Both the position numbers and the translations under genes were made by a program. Shown here piece after piece: positions 25,768 to 34,681 of a stretch of DNA of 64,000 nt. The stretch comes from JAUYQR01 sp031415015 (GTDB lineage: Bacteria > Pseudomonadota > Alphaproteobacteria > Rhodobacterales > Rhodobacteraceae), in assembly GCA_031415015.1 (NCBI GenBank), contig JANOQT010000083.1:1-64000 (forward strand), read 5' to 3'. The notes below the pieces were generated by a model that saw nothing but the letters and a program-made list of their open reading frames with translations, was not told the origin of the DNA and did no database searches. Numbering within the stretch: the stretch's first letter is position 1; each line of letters opens with the position of its first letter.

Positions 25768-27492
25768 TTAAAGCCGGAGGTCAAGGGAAGACCCGGAGGT
25801 CAGACGAAGCGGCGCTTCGCTGACACGGGGCAGAAGTGGGTCAGGTGGGGGATCGGCCAAGAACGCCCTGCCGCGACGGTCTTGCCCGTCGTCCTGCGTT
25901 CCCGATTGGGCAAAGCCCAGATCGGCACCCGAAAACCCTGCCGCCCGGATTTCTGCCAGCAACTGGTCGGCATGGCGGCGAAACAGGTCCATCGCTTCGG
26001 GCCGGTCAAAGGTCATCATCACGACAATGCGGTCGGGATCCACGTCATGCGGCCGGAAACTGAGGCGGACACGGCCCAATTCTTCGGGCGAAAGGGCGAT
26101 TTCGGTCACTGGCCCGGCTTTGCCAGAGGCGGTGTGGACGATCTGCGCCACAAGGACCGGCAACTGTGATGCAACCGCCGCGGCAGGTATCTGACCACTG
26201 GGCACCGCGGTTGCCGGCAGCGGAGAAGGCGGCTGCCAGGTGACGTCCTCGCCAAAGACGGAACCCGGTGTTTCGGGCGCAGGCATGGCAGGTTCTGGCG
26301 CGATCGGATGTGCTGACGGCGAGGCAGCCGGTGGTTTGCCTTCCTCTTGCCAACGGGTCCTGGATGAGAGGGGGTTTGTACCATCGGCGGGGACACTGTC
26401 CTCGATCGCCCCGGATTGATGTCGCCCGACCATCGGCTGCAGAAAGCCCTGACCTTCGGGAGCCGTATCCGACGCCCGCCAGACCAGGATGCCACCAGCC
26501 GCACCCAGTGTCGCATCTCTTATCGGCACCGGTTCGGGTTCAACGTCGCTTGTCATAAGTGTCTGGAAGTCGGCAAGGCCCGGTGCAGGGCCTTTCGTGC
26601 CGGGGAAAGGCGCATCGCCGGTTTGGGCCCAAACAGGCACTAGATCGGCCTGTCCTGTCCTGGTCGGGGCAAGGGGGTCTGCAGAAAGCCCAGGCGGAAC
26701 GGACAGACCTTTTACCGACAGTTCAACGGATTGATCGGAGGAGGTCTCGTTGCGCTGATCCTCCGGCGGCACGGGGTTGATTGATGCTGTTTCGCTATGC
26801 CGACGGCTCTGGACGGGCGTGACAATTACAGCAGAAGCGCCCGGGTTTGCATCGGCAGTTACGGCGGCCGGAGCGGCGGATAACGGGGCATTTTGCGGGC
26901 CCGGGCCGACGTCGACCAAATCCGTCACAGTATCCGTCACCCCGTCAGGGAGAGTTTCGGGCAGACCGGGAATCCCAGGCGCATTTGCGGGCACGTTTTG
27001 TGCAAGGTCATGCACGCCGGCCATGGCTTTAAGCGCAGATGCCTTGTCGGCAATGGGTTGTATTGCCGGGATGTCCACATGGTTGGTAGGAATGGACAGC
27101 ACAATTGGCGTTGCAAGCACCCCGGCATTCGGCCAATCGGCAACCTCCGGCAGTATTGGCAGGTCTGCGTCACGCGGTGGTTTGGCCACCTCATTCATCG
27201 GGCCCCTCAGGCTCGCCGGCGGCATCTGGCCAGGCAGGTTCAGCTCCGGCGCAAGACCCCAGATGCCCTGTGGCACGAGGGGCAGCAGGGCTGTATCCGC
27301 CAGCGCCATGGTATCAGTCGTCAATTCCTCGACCGATGAAAGTTTGTCGCCGCCCGTTTCCGTTCGGGACGGTGTCGTCCCTGAGGGTATGGCGGCATCA
27401 AAGTGGAGAAGAAATGCCCCTTCCTCACCGGACGCTTCTGCGCTGGGCGGGAGTGTGGTGGCCAATTGAAGGACGGACGTGACTGGTTGCAT
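25768..27492 (-). CDS. fliK: Flagellar hook-length control protein FliK
   Basis: A 574-residue proline-, alanine- and threonine-rich protein acting as the molecular ruler for hook length and the specificity switch with FlhB. Most of it is low complexity. The C-terminal domain carries the conserved ITEIALSPEELGRVRLSF-like block (here VTEIALSPEELGRVRLSF, about 488-505), followed by helices that end near the tail. Position directly upstream of flgD supports the assignment. The N-terminal two thirds cannot be aligned by eye with other FliK proteins, which is usual. Confidence 0.85.
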   Translation of the reverse strand: MQPVTSVLQLATTLPPSAEASGEEGAFLLHFDAAIPSGTTPSRTETGGDKLSSVEELTTDTMALADTALLPLVPQGIWGLAPELNLPGQMPPASLRGPMNEVAKPPRDADLPILPEVADWPNAGVLATPIVLSIPTNHVDIPAIQPIADKASALKAMAGVHDLAQNVPANAPGIPGLPETLPDGVTDTVTDLVDVGPGPQNAPLSAAPAAVTADANPGASAVIVTPVQSRRHSETASINPVPPEDQRNETSSDQSVELSVKGLSVPPGLSADPLAPTRTGQADLVPVWAQTGDAPFPGTKGPAPGLADFQTLMTSDVEPEPVPIRDATLGAAGGILVWRASDTAPEGQGFLQPMVGRHQSGAIEDSVPADGTNPLSSRTRWQEEGKPPAASPSAHPIAPEPAMPAPETPGSVFGEDVTWQPPSPLPATAVPSGQIPAAAVASQLPVLVAQIVHTASGKAGPVTEIALSPEELGRVRLSFRPHDVDPDRIVVMMTFDRPEAMDLFRRHADQLLAEIRAAGFSGADLGFAQSGTQDDGQDRRGRAFLADPPPDPLLPRVSEAPLRLTSGSSLDLRL

Positions 27493-27538
27493 TTCCCACG
27501 ACTTCTGCCGCTGACACTCCGCTTATCGCGGCAACAGG

Positions 27539-27553
27539 TTACTCATTCTTTAC
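27539..27553. promoter_or_regulatory. CtrA-like element between fliK and flgJ
   Basis: TTAC-N7-TTAC, six of eight bases matching the TTAA-N7-TTAA CtrA consensus, in the divergent region between fliK and flgJ. Weak alone, but the other flagellar promoter regions hold similar elements. Confidence 0.35.
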
Positions 27554-27601
27554 CCGGATCGCGGATTGTTCCCTAAAATCCTGATCAGCGGAGATTCGGT
27601 T

Positions 27602-27886
27602 ATGGATACAGGACTTACCCCGACTCTCGCCGTACCAGCGCCCGACCGGCGTGCCGAGATGCTGGCCAAGGCCGAAGACCTGGAAGCAACGTTTCTGGCC
27701 GAAATGTTGGGCCACGCGGGCCTTGGCGCAGCCGCAAGCGAATTCGGCGGGGGTCACGGCGAGGAACAGTTTGCTTCGTTCCTGAAGCAGGAACAGGCAC
27801 GGATCTTTGTCGAAAAGGGCGGGATCGGCCTGGCGCAACTGATCTTCAACAGCATGACAGAGGTGCAGCATGGTCCCGGAAACTGA
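27602..27886 (+). CDS. flgJ: Rod-binding protein FlgJ, short form
   Basis: A 94-residue protein matching only the N-terminal rod-binding domain of FlgJ (DLEATFLAEMLGHAGLG, then FASFLKQEQARIFVEKGG). The muramidase domain found in enterobacterial FlgJ is absent; the separate SltF-like transglycosylase at 41411 could supply that activity, as known in Rhodobacter sphaeroides. The ATG at 27602 follows GGAG by 9 bases. It overlaps the flgN start by 17 bases. Confidence 0.85.
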   Translation: MDTGLTPTLAVPAPDRRAEMLAKAEDLEATFLAEMLGHAGLGAAASEFGGGHGEEQFASFLKQEQARIFVEKGGIGLAQLIFNSMTEVQHGPGN

Positions 27887-28196
27887 CCTCGACGCCGTTC
27901 TGGACCGAACCTATGACGCCTTGCTGGCAGGTGATCTTCTTGCGCTTGGCGCGCTGAGCGTGATGCTGGACAGTCTGACAAACGCGCTGCCCGGGCTTGA
28001 GCGGGCAACAGCGGACCGTTTGCGCCTCAAGGCCGACCGAAACGGGCGCATGCTGCAGGCGGCCGCGCGCGGCGTTCGGGCGGCGCGGGGACGGCTGGCT
28101 GAGATTTCGGCGGTTCCGGCCCTGACCACCTATGACGCGCGCGGACGCCGGGAATCGGTTGGACTGGTGTCCGCCGCCACGCCGAAACGCCTCTGA
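27870..28196 (+). CDS. flgN: FlgN-like flagellar export chaperone
   Basis: A 108-residue helical protein with heptad-like spacing in LTNALPGLERATADRLRLK and following residues. Position after flgJ and before the flagellin, length and helical character fit FlgN, the chaperone for the hook-associated proteins FlgK and FlgL. The last ~25 residues (TTYDARGRRESV) are polar and probably flexible. The flgK and flgL genes are not in this window. Assignment rests more on context than on strong motifs. Confidence 0.65.
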   Translation: MVPETDLDAVLDRTYDALLAGDLLALGALSVMLDSLTNALPGLERATADRLRLKADRNGRMLQAAARGVRAARGRLAEISAVPALTTYDARGRRESVGLVSAATPKRL

Positions 28197-28231
28197 CTTG
28201 GCTCAAATGCGTGGCATTTCACCGGGGCGGT

Positions 28232-28246
28232 TTAGGTTTTCGTTAG
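28232..28246. promoter_or_regulatory. CtrA-like element upstream of fliC
   Basis: TTAG-N7-TTAG lies about 150 bases before the flagellin start. Six of eight bases fit the CtrA consensus TTAA-N7-TTAA. Confidence 0.35.
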
Positions 28247-28394
28247 ACACTTTCCGGCATCACTGACGTTGCGTCCCATGCCGGGGCGGCGCATCCGGAA
28301 CACCCGGAAGCATCGGACAGAAAGCCCGTTTCCGCCGCCCTGACGGGTGGCAATCTCAGGCCGCGAAAACGCGGCTCATGCGAAGGAAGTAAAG

Positions 28395-29594
28395 ATGTCG
28401 TCTCTTTTGACCAATAACAGCGCGATGGTAGCCCTTCAGACCATGAAGGGCATCAGCGCCAACATGAACAAGACCCAGGCGGAAATTTCCACCGGCAAGA
28501 TGGTCGGCTCCGCAAAGGACAACGCAGCTGTCTGGGCGATCTCGAAGGTGATGGAATCAGACGTACAGGGCTTCAAGGGGATTTCGGACAGTCTTTCCGT
28601 CGGCTCTGCGACGCTGACCGTGGCGCGCCAGGCCTCGGAATCGGTGACCAAGCTCTTGACCGAGATGAAGGGCAAAATTGTTGCTGCCCAAGCCGAAAAC
28701 GTTGACCGGACCAAGATCCAGACGGACATCACAGCGCTGACCAAACAGATCGAATCTGTTGTGGGTGCGGCGCAATTCAACGGCCTGAATCTGGTGAATG
28801 GCTCGGAAACCTCGGTGAACGTGCTGTCCTCGTTGGACCGAAGCCCGACCGGTGTGACCTCCAGCAACATTCAGGTCAATGCACAGAACCTGTCCACCGA
28901 CGCCGGTGCCACGCTGGCAAACGGTACCCTGTCGGCGGCGTCCGTCGTGACCGGCACTCCGGTCACGCTGAACGGCTTCACCTTCCAGGGTGGCGGCGGC
29001 GCACTGGCCAAGGATGCGCCGACGGCGAACCCGGCCACGCTGACGGCATTGGTCGCGGGCGATTCGATCGCGCTCAAGATCGGCAATACCGAAGGCCGCT
29101 ACGTGGTGAAGGAAGGCGATACTGCGGATGCGCTGGTGTCCGGTTTGAAGAATTCGCTGACCGAAAGCGGACTGTCGGACAGCGACTTTACGCTATCTCT
29201 GGCCTCAGGGCAGCTTTCGGTGGCGAACAACACCAACAACCCGGCTGCAATCTCGGTCGCAGCGACCCGCGGAACGGGTGGACTGTCCGATCTGAACACG
29301 CTGGACGTAGTGTCGTCACCTGCAACGGCACTCACGGCGATCGAGGGCATGTTGCAGACCTCGATCGACGCGGCGGCTTCATTCGGCTCCGTGCAAAAGC
29401 GGATCGACATCCAGAGCGAGTTTGTCGGCCAGTTGACGGATTCACTCAAGACCGGAATTGGTGTGCTTGTGGACGCCGACATGGAAGAGGCCTCGGCCCG
29501 GTTGCAGGCGCTGCAGGTCCAGCAGCAGCTTGCGACGCAGGCCTTGTCTATCGCCAACCAGCAGCCGCAAGGGCTTCTGTCGCTGTTCCGGTAA
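28395..29594 (+). CDS. fliC: Flagellin
   Basis: A 399-residue flagellin that polymerises into the filament. The conserved D0/D1 N-terminus (SSLLTNNSAMVALQTMKGI, then EISTGKMVGSAKDN) and the C-terminal helix (LQVQQQLATQALSIANQQPQ) flank a variable middle of about 200 residues. The ATG at 28395 follows AAGGAAG. The gene is alone at its promoter, has a strong hairpin after its stop and is followed by flaF and flbT, which control its expression and secretion in alphaproteobacteria. Confidence 0.96.
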   Translation: MSSLLTNNSAMVALQTMKGISANMNKTQAEISTGKMVGSAKDNAAVWAISKVMESDVQGFKGISDSLSVGSATLTVARQASESVTKLLTEMKGKIVAAQAENVDRTKIQTDITALTKQIESVVGAAQFNGLNLVNGSETSVNVLSSLDRSPTGVTSSNIQVNAQNLSTDAGATLANGTLSAASVVTGTPVTLNGFTFQGGGGALAKDAPTANPATLTALVAGDSIALKIGNTEGRYVVKEGDTADALVSGLKNSLTESGLSDSDFTLSLASGQLSVANNTNNPAAISVAATRGTGGLSDLNTLDVVSSPATALTAIEGMLQTSIDAAASFGSVQKRIDIQSEFVGQLTDSLKTGIGVLVDADMEEASARLQALQVQQQLATQALSIANQQPQGLLSLFR

Positions 29595-29602
29595 TCCTGA
29601 CC

Positions 29603-29624
29603 GGCCGCGGGGCGACCCGCGGCC
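29603..29624 (+). terminator. fliC terminator or 3' hairpin
   Basis: GGCCGCGGG and CCCGCGGCC form a perfect 9-base-pair stem closed by a GCGA (GNRA-type) tetraloop, 9 bases after the fliC stop. It would end or stabilise the flagellin message ahead of flaF. Confidence 0.75.
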
Positions 29625-29660
29625 ACCTTCTCCCCGAAACACCGAACGGATGGACCCCAG

Positions 29661-30032
29661 ATGACGTTCCAATCTTCGCTTGCCTATGCCCAGCGGGAAA
29701 CCCCGGCCCGCTCTTTCCGCTCTGTCGAATACGACCTTCTTGCCCGCGCCACCCATCGATTGAAAAGCGCCTGGGCTGGCCGAACGGCAGACTTCCCCGC
29801 GCTGGCCGCAGCGCTGCACCACAATCAGCAGATCTGGTCTGCGCTGGCTGCCGATGTGGCCGATCAAGGAAATGGCCTGCCTGCCGCCCTTCGCGCCCGG
29901 CTGTTTTACCTTTACGAGTTTACCGCACACCATACCCGCGCCATCCTTGAAGACCGTGGCAGCGTGGAGGTTCTGACCGACATCAACACTGCGGTGATGC
30001 GCGGATTGCGCGGCGAAGGCGGTGCACCATGA
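29661..30032 (+). CDS. flaF: Flagellar biosynthesis regulator FlaF
   Basis: A 123-residue protein of the FlaF family, required for flagellin synthesis and secretion in alphaproteobacteria, working against FlbT. Family features are the ARSFRSVEYDLLARATHRL opening and the LFYLYEFTAHHTRAIL segment. It overlaps flbT by ATGA (30029-30032). Small, cytoplasmic, no signal peptide. Confidence 0.92.
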   Translation: MTFQSSLAYAQRETPARSFRSVEYDLLARATHRLKSAWAGRTADFPALAAALHHNQQIWSALAADVADQGNGLPAALRARLFYLYEFTAHHTRAILEDRGSVEVLTDINTAVMRGLRGEGGAP

Positions 30033-30433
30033 CCGGCCTCGTCCTGAAGCTCGGCCCGCATGAGCGCGTGCTGATCAACGGCGCGGTCATCGAAAACGGT
30101 GACCGGCGGTCGCGGCTGGCGATCATGACGCCGAACGCCAACATCTTGCGGCTGCGCGATGCGATTCACCCCGAAGAGGTGAATACGCCCGTGCGACGGG
30201 TCTGCTACATCGCGCAACTTGTCCTGTCTGGCGACGCCGAGGCGACGGACACTCGGATGCAGCTCTTGCGCGGCATCGAACAGCTGAGCCAGGTGCTGAC
30301 CGACCATGACAGCCGCACCCAGTTGACACTGGCCAGCACGGCAGTGCTGGAGGACCAGCATTATCAGGCCCTCAAAGCGCTACGCAGCCTTCTGCCCCGC
30401 GAGGAGCGGCTGTTTGCCGCCGGTCGCGCATGA
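30029..30433 (+). CDS. flbT: Flagellin mRNA regulator FlbT
   Basis: A 134-residue FlbT protein. In Caulobacter, FlbT binds the flagellin leader mRNA and promotes its decay until the hook is complete. The motif LKLGPHERVLINGAVIENG at the N-terminus and the YIAQLVLSGD segment are typical. It is coupled to flaF upstream and to the DUF1217 gene downstream by ATGA overlaps, making a tight post-transcriptional control operon behind fliC. Confidence 0.93.
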   Translation: MTGLVLKLGPHERVLINGAVIENGDRRSRLAIMTPNANILRLRDAIHPEEVNTPVRRVCYIAQLVLSGDAEATDTRMQLLRGIEQLSQVLTDHDSRTQLTLASTAVLEDQHYQALKALRSLLPREERLFAAGRA

Positions 30434-31221
30434 CTTTTCAGCCGGTACTGCCGATCGGCGGCTTTGCCGGCTGGAGCTTTCTGAAGCGGACGCTGCCTGC
30501 CCAGCAGGCGGCGCAGCAGGCCTCACCTGTCAATCAACGGGATGAGGCCTACTTTCGCGCAAAGATCGGCAAGATCGACACTGCGGACCAACTGGTGTCG
30601 GACAAGCGGCTTTTGCGCATCGCCTTGACGGCGTTCGGGCTTGAGGGGGATGTCAACAACACGGCCTTCATCCGCAAGGTCCTGCAAGATGGCACCATCC
30701 GCGAAGGTGGCCTGGCGAACCGGCTGGCTGACAAGCAGTATCAAAAGTTGTCGGCCACGTTCGGGTTTGGTGATTTTTCGGTACCGCGCAACAAGCTTTC
30801 AGACTTTGCGGACAAGATCCTGACGCAGTACCACGCCCGCAGGTTCGAATCCGCAGTGGGCGACCAAAGCAACAGCTACCGGCTGGCGCTGAACGCCGAG
30901 CGGGAAATTCCTGCCCTCGCCACCAGCACGATGAGCGAGACCGCGAAATGGTTTACCATCCTTGGCAACGCACCGATGCGGCAGGTGATGCAGACTGCAC
31001 TTGGCTTGCCGGCAAGCTTTTCGTCGATCGACATCGACCAGCAGGTTTCGGTGATGAGGTCGCGGGCCGAAGGTATCTTCGGCAGCGACACCGTGACCCA
31101 GCTGTCGGACCCCAGAAAGCTGGACACGTTGGTGCGCCGCTATCTGGTGCGGGCAGATGTGCAGGACTTGTCCAGCACGACATCCCCGGCAGCACTGGCG
31201 CTGCAACTGTTGCGGCGCTGA
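30430..31221 (+). CDS. DUF1217 family flagellar-associated protein
   Basis: A 263-residue protein of the DUF1217 family, which in alphaproteobacteria sits in flagellar clusters and is of unclear function. The repeat-like pieces ALTAFGLEGDVNN with FIRKVLQDG and LPASFSSIDIDQQV are typical. It is the last gene of the flaF-flbT operon (ATGA overlap), and converges on fliI, ending 5 bases away. A role in rod, hook or motor assembly has been proposed for the family only on the basis of context. Confidence 0.85.
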   Translation: MTFQPVLPIGGFAGWSFLKRTLPAQQAAQQASPVNQRDEAYFRAKIGKIDTADQLVSDKRLLRIALTAFGLEGDVNNTAFIRKVLQDGTIREGGLANRLADKQYQKLSATFGFGDFSVPRNKLSDFADKILTQYHARRFESAVGDQSNSYRLALNAEREIPALATSTMSETAKWFTILGNAPMRQVMQTALGLPASFSSIDIDQQVSVMRSRAEGIFGSDTVTQLSDPRKLDTLVRRYLVRADVQDLSSTTSPAALALQLLRR

Positions 31222-31225
31222 CCGG

Positions 31226-32584
31226 CTACGATGCAAGACAGCTGCGCAGCCGTTCAAAGCTGCCCGCCACCCCGGTCGAGGGTGCAGCCTCTGCCAGGAA
31301 TCCGTCAAGCAGCGGCCAGAGCTTGATGGCACGGTCAATCACCGGATCCGAGCCCGCCGCATAGAGGCCGGCCTGAATCATCAGCTCCACCCGGTCATAG
31401 GCACCTAATAAGCGCCGCGCTTCGGTGATCAGCGCGTTCTCTTCGTCATTGGCCGCATCGGGAAGCGACCGGGAAACAGAGCGCAGCAGATCAATGGCCG
31501 GAAACCGCCCGCGTTCGGCAATGCGCCGGTCAAGGATAACGTGGCCGTCCAGAACACCGCGCAGAATATCGGCCACCGGTTCGTCCATATCCGACCCGGC
31601 GACCAGCACCGAAAAGACCGCCGTGATGTCACCCGAACCCTCGGGGCCCGGACCGGACCGCTCGGCCAAACTCATGATGGCATGTGACAGTGAGGGCGGA
31701 TAGCCGCGCAGCGACGCCTCTTCGCCCGCTGCAAGCGCCACCTCGCGGTGCGCCTCGGCAAAGCGGGTGACGGAATCGACCAAAAGCAGCACATGCAGCC
31801 CCTGATCGCGGAAATGTTCGGCCACAGTCATGGCGGACAGCGCGCAGAGGCGGCGCGTAAGGGGGGATTGGTCCGATGTTGCCGTGACCACGACCGACCG
31901 CGCCATTCCCGCAGGGCCAAGGACCCGTTCGGTAAACTCGCGCAGCTCGCGGCCACGCTCTCCCACCAGGGCGATCACCACGACATCGGTTTGCACCCCG
32001 CGCGCGAACTTGGCCAGAAGAGAGGATTTCCCGACACCTGACCCGGCAAAAAGACCGATGCGCTGGCCTTGCACCAGCGGCAAAAGCGTATCGAACACCG
32101 CAACGCCAGTTTCAAGCCGTTGGCCGAGCCGCCGCCGTGTCGCAGCAGCAGGCGCTGCCGCCCGCATGGGCCGCGGCACCGCGCCACGCATCAGCGGGCG
32201 GCCGTCCAGAGGGCGACCGTACGGGTCGATCACCCGGCCGATCCAGCTGTCGTCCGGAGAAATCTCGGCCTTGCCAAAGAGTTCTACCGGGTCATCTATG
32301 GCCATCCCTTCGCCCGATCCGTTGGGAAGAACAGTGGTGACAGTGGCGGTCAGACGCAAAACCTCACCCTCCACCGTACTGTCGCGGCTGTGGATCAACA
32401 CCCGGTCGCCAAGGCTTGCCTCAGACAGACCAGCCACATCAACAGTGCCGCGACCGGTCTCAATGACCCGCCCGATGCGGCGTATCTGCGCCGCCCCCGC
32501 AATTTCCGCCAAAAGCCCGTCAAAAATTCCGGCCACGGGATTCTCCCTTCGTTCGCTGCTTACCCTTTCTAAAGGAATCACCAT
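31226..32584 (-). CDS. fliI: Flagellum-specific ATPase FliI
   Basis: A 452-residue ATPase that drives type III export of flagellar proteins with FliH and FliJ. Walker A GSGVGKSSLL (about 172), Walker B LLLVDSVTRF (about 260), and the family HSRDSTVEGEVL and SLPDAANDEEN segments are intact. The ATG at 32584 has AAGG about 8 bases before it. The frame is open to 32881 but that part is antisense to flgB. The gene diverges from flgB with only 37 bases between. Confidence 0.95.
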   Translation of the reverse strand: MVIPLERVSSERRENPVAGIFDGLLAEIAGAAQIRRIGRVIETGRGTVDVAGLSEASLGDRVLIHSRDSTVEGEVLRLTATVTTVLPNGSGEGMAIDDPVELFGKAEISPDDSWIGRVIDPYGRPLDGRPLMRGAVPRPMRAAAPAAATRRRLGQRLETGVAVFDTLLPLVQGQRIGLFAGSGVGKSSLLAKFARGVQTDVVVIALVGERGRELREFTERVLGPAGMARSVVVTATSDQSPLTRRLCALSAMTVAEHFRDQGLHVLLLVDSVTRFAEAHREVALAAGEEASLRGYPPSLSHAIMSLAERSGPGPEGSGDITAVFSVLVAGSDMDEPVADILRGVLDGHVILDRRIAERGRFPAIDLLRSVSRSLPDAANDEENALITEARRLLGAYDRVELMIQAGLYAAGSDPVIDRAIKLWPLLDGFLAEAAPSTGVAGSFERLRSCLAS

Positions 32585-32598
32585 TAAGCCTTGGTGAA
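32584..32598. promoter_or_regulatory. CtrA-like element between fliI and flgB
   Basis: TTAA-N7-TGAA matches seven of eight bases of the CtrA consensus. It lies in the 37-base divergent gap and touches the fliI start codon, so a CtrA-like protein bound here could control flgB while covering the start of fliI. Confidence 0.45.
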
Positions 32599-32621
32599 AG
32601 CGGTCGAGGGAGAAGCCCACG

Positions 32622-33005
32622 ATGTTCGAGAAACTGGAACTTACCCGAATGGCGCAGGCCCTTGCCTCGCATGCCGGTGCCCGGATGGGCGTCATCGCTC
32701 GCAACGTGGCGCATGCCGACACGCCCGGATACAAGGCGCAGGACCTTCCGGAATTCTCGGATGTGTTCAAGGACAGCGGTACCGACATGCGGGCCACGCG
32801 CCCCGGCCATTTCGCAGCGGCATCCCAGCCCATCGACATGAAGACCGAAAACGCCCCGGGACGCGAAGCACCAAACGGCAATACGGTGTCGCTGGAAGGC
32901 GAGATGGTAAAATCTGTCGAAGCCCGGCAAAGCCATGAGATGGCACTGGCGGTCTACCGCGCCACCTCGGACGTGATCCGGGCCAGCCTTGGACGGGCGC
33001 GCTGA
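32622..33005 (+). CDS. flgB: Flagellar rod protein FlgB
   Basis: A 127-residue proximal-rod protein secreted through the flagellar type III apparatus. It carries the rod motif ARNVAHADTPGYKAQDL (about 26-42) and the C-terminal helix that packs with other rod proteins. GAGGGAG lies about 9 bases before the ATG. First gene of the operon flgB-flgC-fliE-fliQ-flgF-flgG-flgA-flgH-fliL. Confidence 0.95.
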   Translation: MFEKLELTRMAQALASHAGARMGVIARNVAHADTPGYKAQDLPEFSDVFKDSGTDMRATRPGHFAAASQPIDMKTENAPGREAPNGNTVSLEGEMVKSVEARQSHEMALAVYRATSDVIRASLGRAR

Positions 33006-33007
33006 TC

Positions 33008-33391
33008 ATGGGAAATGACCTTCTCTCCTCCTTGTCTTTCGCCGCCTCCGGGATGGAGACGCAGGCGATGCGCCTGCGCCATGTCTCGGAGAATATCGCG
33101 AACGCCGACACGCCCGGCTACCACCGCAAGGTGATGAGCTTTGACGAAGCGATGGATACCGGGCTGGTGCAGCCTGGACAAGTGCATCTTGACCAGTCCG
33201 ATCTGGTCAAAATCTACGACCCCGGCCACCCGTTGGCCGATGAAACCGGTCACTATGACGGCTCGAATGTCGATCTGGTGATTGAAATCGCTGACGCGCG
33301 CGAAGCGCAGCGCAGCTACGAGGCGAACCTCAGGATGTTCGATCAGACGCGTCAAATGACGCAAAGTCTGTTCGATCTTCTGCGCCGATAG
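33008..33391 (+). CDS. flgC: Flagellar rod protein FlgC
   Basis: A 127-residue rod protein with the family NIANADTPGYHRKVM block (about 27-41) and C-terminal YEANLRMFDQTRQMTQS. It starts 3 bases after the flgB stop. With FlgB, FlgF and FliE it builds the proximal rod in the periplasm. Confidence 0.95.
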   Translation: MGNDLLSSLSFAASGMETQAMRLRHVSENIANADTPGYHRKVMSFDEAMDTGLVQPGQVHLDQSDLVKIYDPGHPLADETGHYDGSNVDLVIEIADAREAQRSYEANLRMFDQTRQMTQSLFDLLRR

Positions 33392-33403
33392 AGGAGTTCC
33401 AGA

Positions 33404-33694
33404 ATGGATTTGAAGACCTCTTTCGTTAGTCAGGCCTACGCCAATGCCAAAACGGCGGCGGCCCCCCAGCCAAAGGCAGGCGGGGCCGCCGATGGCTTTG
33501 CCAAGCTGGCCGGGAACTTCATGTCTGCCTTGCAGGAACATGAAACAACAGCCCGCGCCGCGATGACCGGCGGCGCGGACCCGCATGCCTTGGTGCAGGC
33601 GCTGGCCTCATCGCAGCTGGCGGTGGAGACGGTGGCAACAGTGCGTGACCGGGTCGTCGAGGCGTATCAGGAAATCCTGAGGATGCCGGTATGA
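33404..33694 (+). CDS. fliE: Flagellar hook-basal body protein FliE
   Basis: A 96-residue protein that joins the MS ring to the rod. The conserved C-terminal portion (VQALASSQLAVETVATVRDRVVEAYQEILRMPV) is recognisable in the last third; the N-terminus is alanine-rich and variable. It overlaps fliQ by ATGA (33691-33694). Confidence 0.92.
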   Translation: MDLKTSFVSQAYANAKTAAAPQPKAGGAADGFAKLAGNFMSALQEHETTARAAMTGGADPHALVQALASSQLAVETVATVRDRVVEAYQEILRMPV

Positions 33695-33957
33695 CCGACG
33701 AGATGATCTTTGATGTGATGCGCCAGGGCCTGTGGGTTGCCGTGATTATTGCGGCACCGCTGCTGACCGTAGCACTTGTGGCGGGGGTGGTCGTCGGCCT
33801 GTTTCAGGCGCTGACCTCGATACAGGAGATGACACTGACCTTCGTGCCGAAGGCCGCGCTGATGATGGTCGCCTTCTGGGCATCGATGAGCTTCATGACC
33901 GCAACGCTGGTGTCCTTTTTCACCGAGACGATCATTCCGCAGATCGCGGGGGGCTAA
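33691..33957 (+). CDS. fliQ: Flagellar type III export protein FliQ
   Basis: An 88-residue inner-membrane export-gate protein with two helices (about 18-42 and 53-75) and the family GLFQALTSIQEMTLTFVPK segment. It assembles with FliP and FliR. It lies apart from fliP and fliR, which are found at 49359 and 38555. Confidence 0.95.
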   Translation: MTDEMIFDVMRQGLWVAVIIAAPLLTVALVAGVVVGLFQALTSIQEMTLTFVPKAALMMVAFWASMSFMTATLVSFFTETIIPQIAGG

Positions 33958-33960
33958 GAC

Positions 33961-34671
33961 ATGGACGCCGCAGGATACACCACGCTGACCCGCCAATCCG
34001 GACTGATGCGGGAAATGGCGATGGTGGCCAACAACATCGCCAACAGCTCTACCACCGGATTTCGACGAGAAGGCATTGTTTTCTCGGAGTTTGTTGAGAG
34101 GATGGACACCGATCCGTCGCTGTCGATGGCCTATGCAAGCGGCCGCAACGTCGATCTGCGGCAAGCGACTCTGGCCCAGACCGGCGGCAGCTTTGATTTC
34201 GCCATACAGGGTGAAGGGTTTTTCCTGATCGAGACGCCGCAAGGCGAACGCCTGACCCGCGCGGGCAGCTTTACCCCCTCCGCGGAGGGGGAATTGGTGA
34301 CCATGGACGGCTACCGCCTGCTGGATGCGGGCGGCGCGCCGATCTTCATCCCGCCAGACGCGAAATCTGTGGCCTTGGCGCAAGATGGAACGCTTTCGGT
34401 GGCGGGTGAGCCGCTTGCGCAGGTCGGGCTCTGGCAGCCATCAGACCCGCTCAGTCTGCGCCACCAGTCCGGGACCATGTTCGCTGCCGATGGGGTAGAG
34501 CCGGTGACGGACGGACAGATCATGCAAGGCATGCTGGAGGACAGCAACGTGGAGCCGGTGTCCGAGATTGCCCGCATGATCACGGTACAGCGCGCATACG
34601 AGCTGGGGCAGAAGTTCCTTGATGCCGAAGACGCCCGGGTGCGCGGCGTTATTCAGGCGCTGGGCAAGTGA
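33961..34671 (+). CDS. flgF: Flagellar rod protein FlgF
   Basis: A 236-residue rod protein. The N-terminal rod motif is NNIANSSTTGFRREGIVF (about 24-41) and the C-terminal helix includes EIARMITVQRAYELGQKF. It starts 3 bases after the fliQ stop and is followed by flgG with a 10-base gap. Middle domain of the usual length for the FlgF rather than the FlgG type. Confidence 0.93.
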   Translation: MDAAGYTTLTRQSGLMREMAMVANNIANSSTTGFRREGIVFSEFVERMDTDPSLSMAYASGRNVDLRQATLAQTGGSFDFAIQGEGFFLIETPQGERLTRAGSFTPSAEGELVTMDGYRLLDAGGAPIFIPPDAKSVALAQDGTLSVAGEPLAQVGLWQPSDPLSLRHQSGTMFAADGVEPVTDGQIMQGMLEDSNVEPVSEIARMITVQRAYELGQKFLDAEDARVRGVIQALGK

Positions 34672-34681
34672 GGGGGATGAA

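Noticed and set aside
32585..32881. Longer FliI start at 32881
   Set aside because: It would run antisense through flgB; the ATG at 32584 has a ribosome-binding site and gives normal FliI length.
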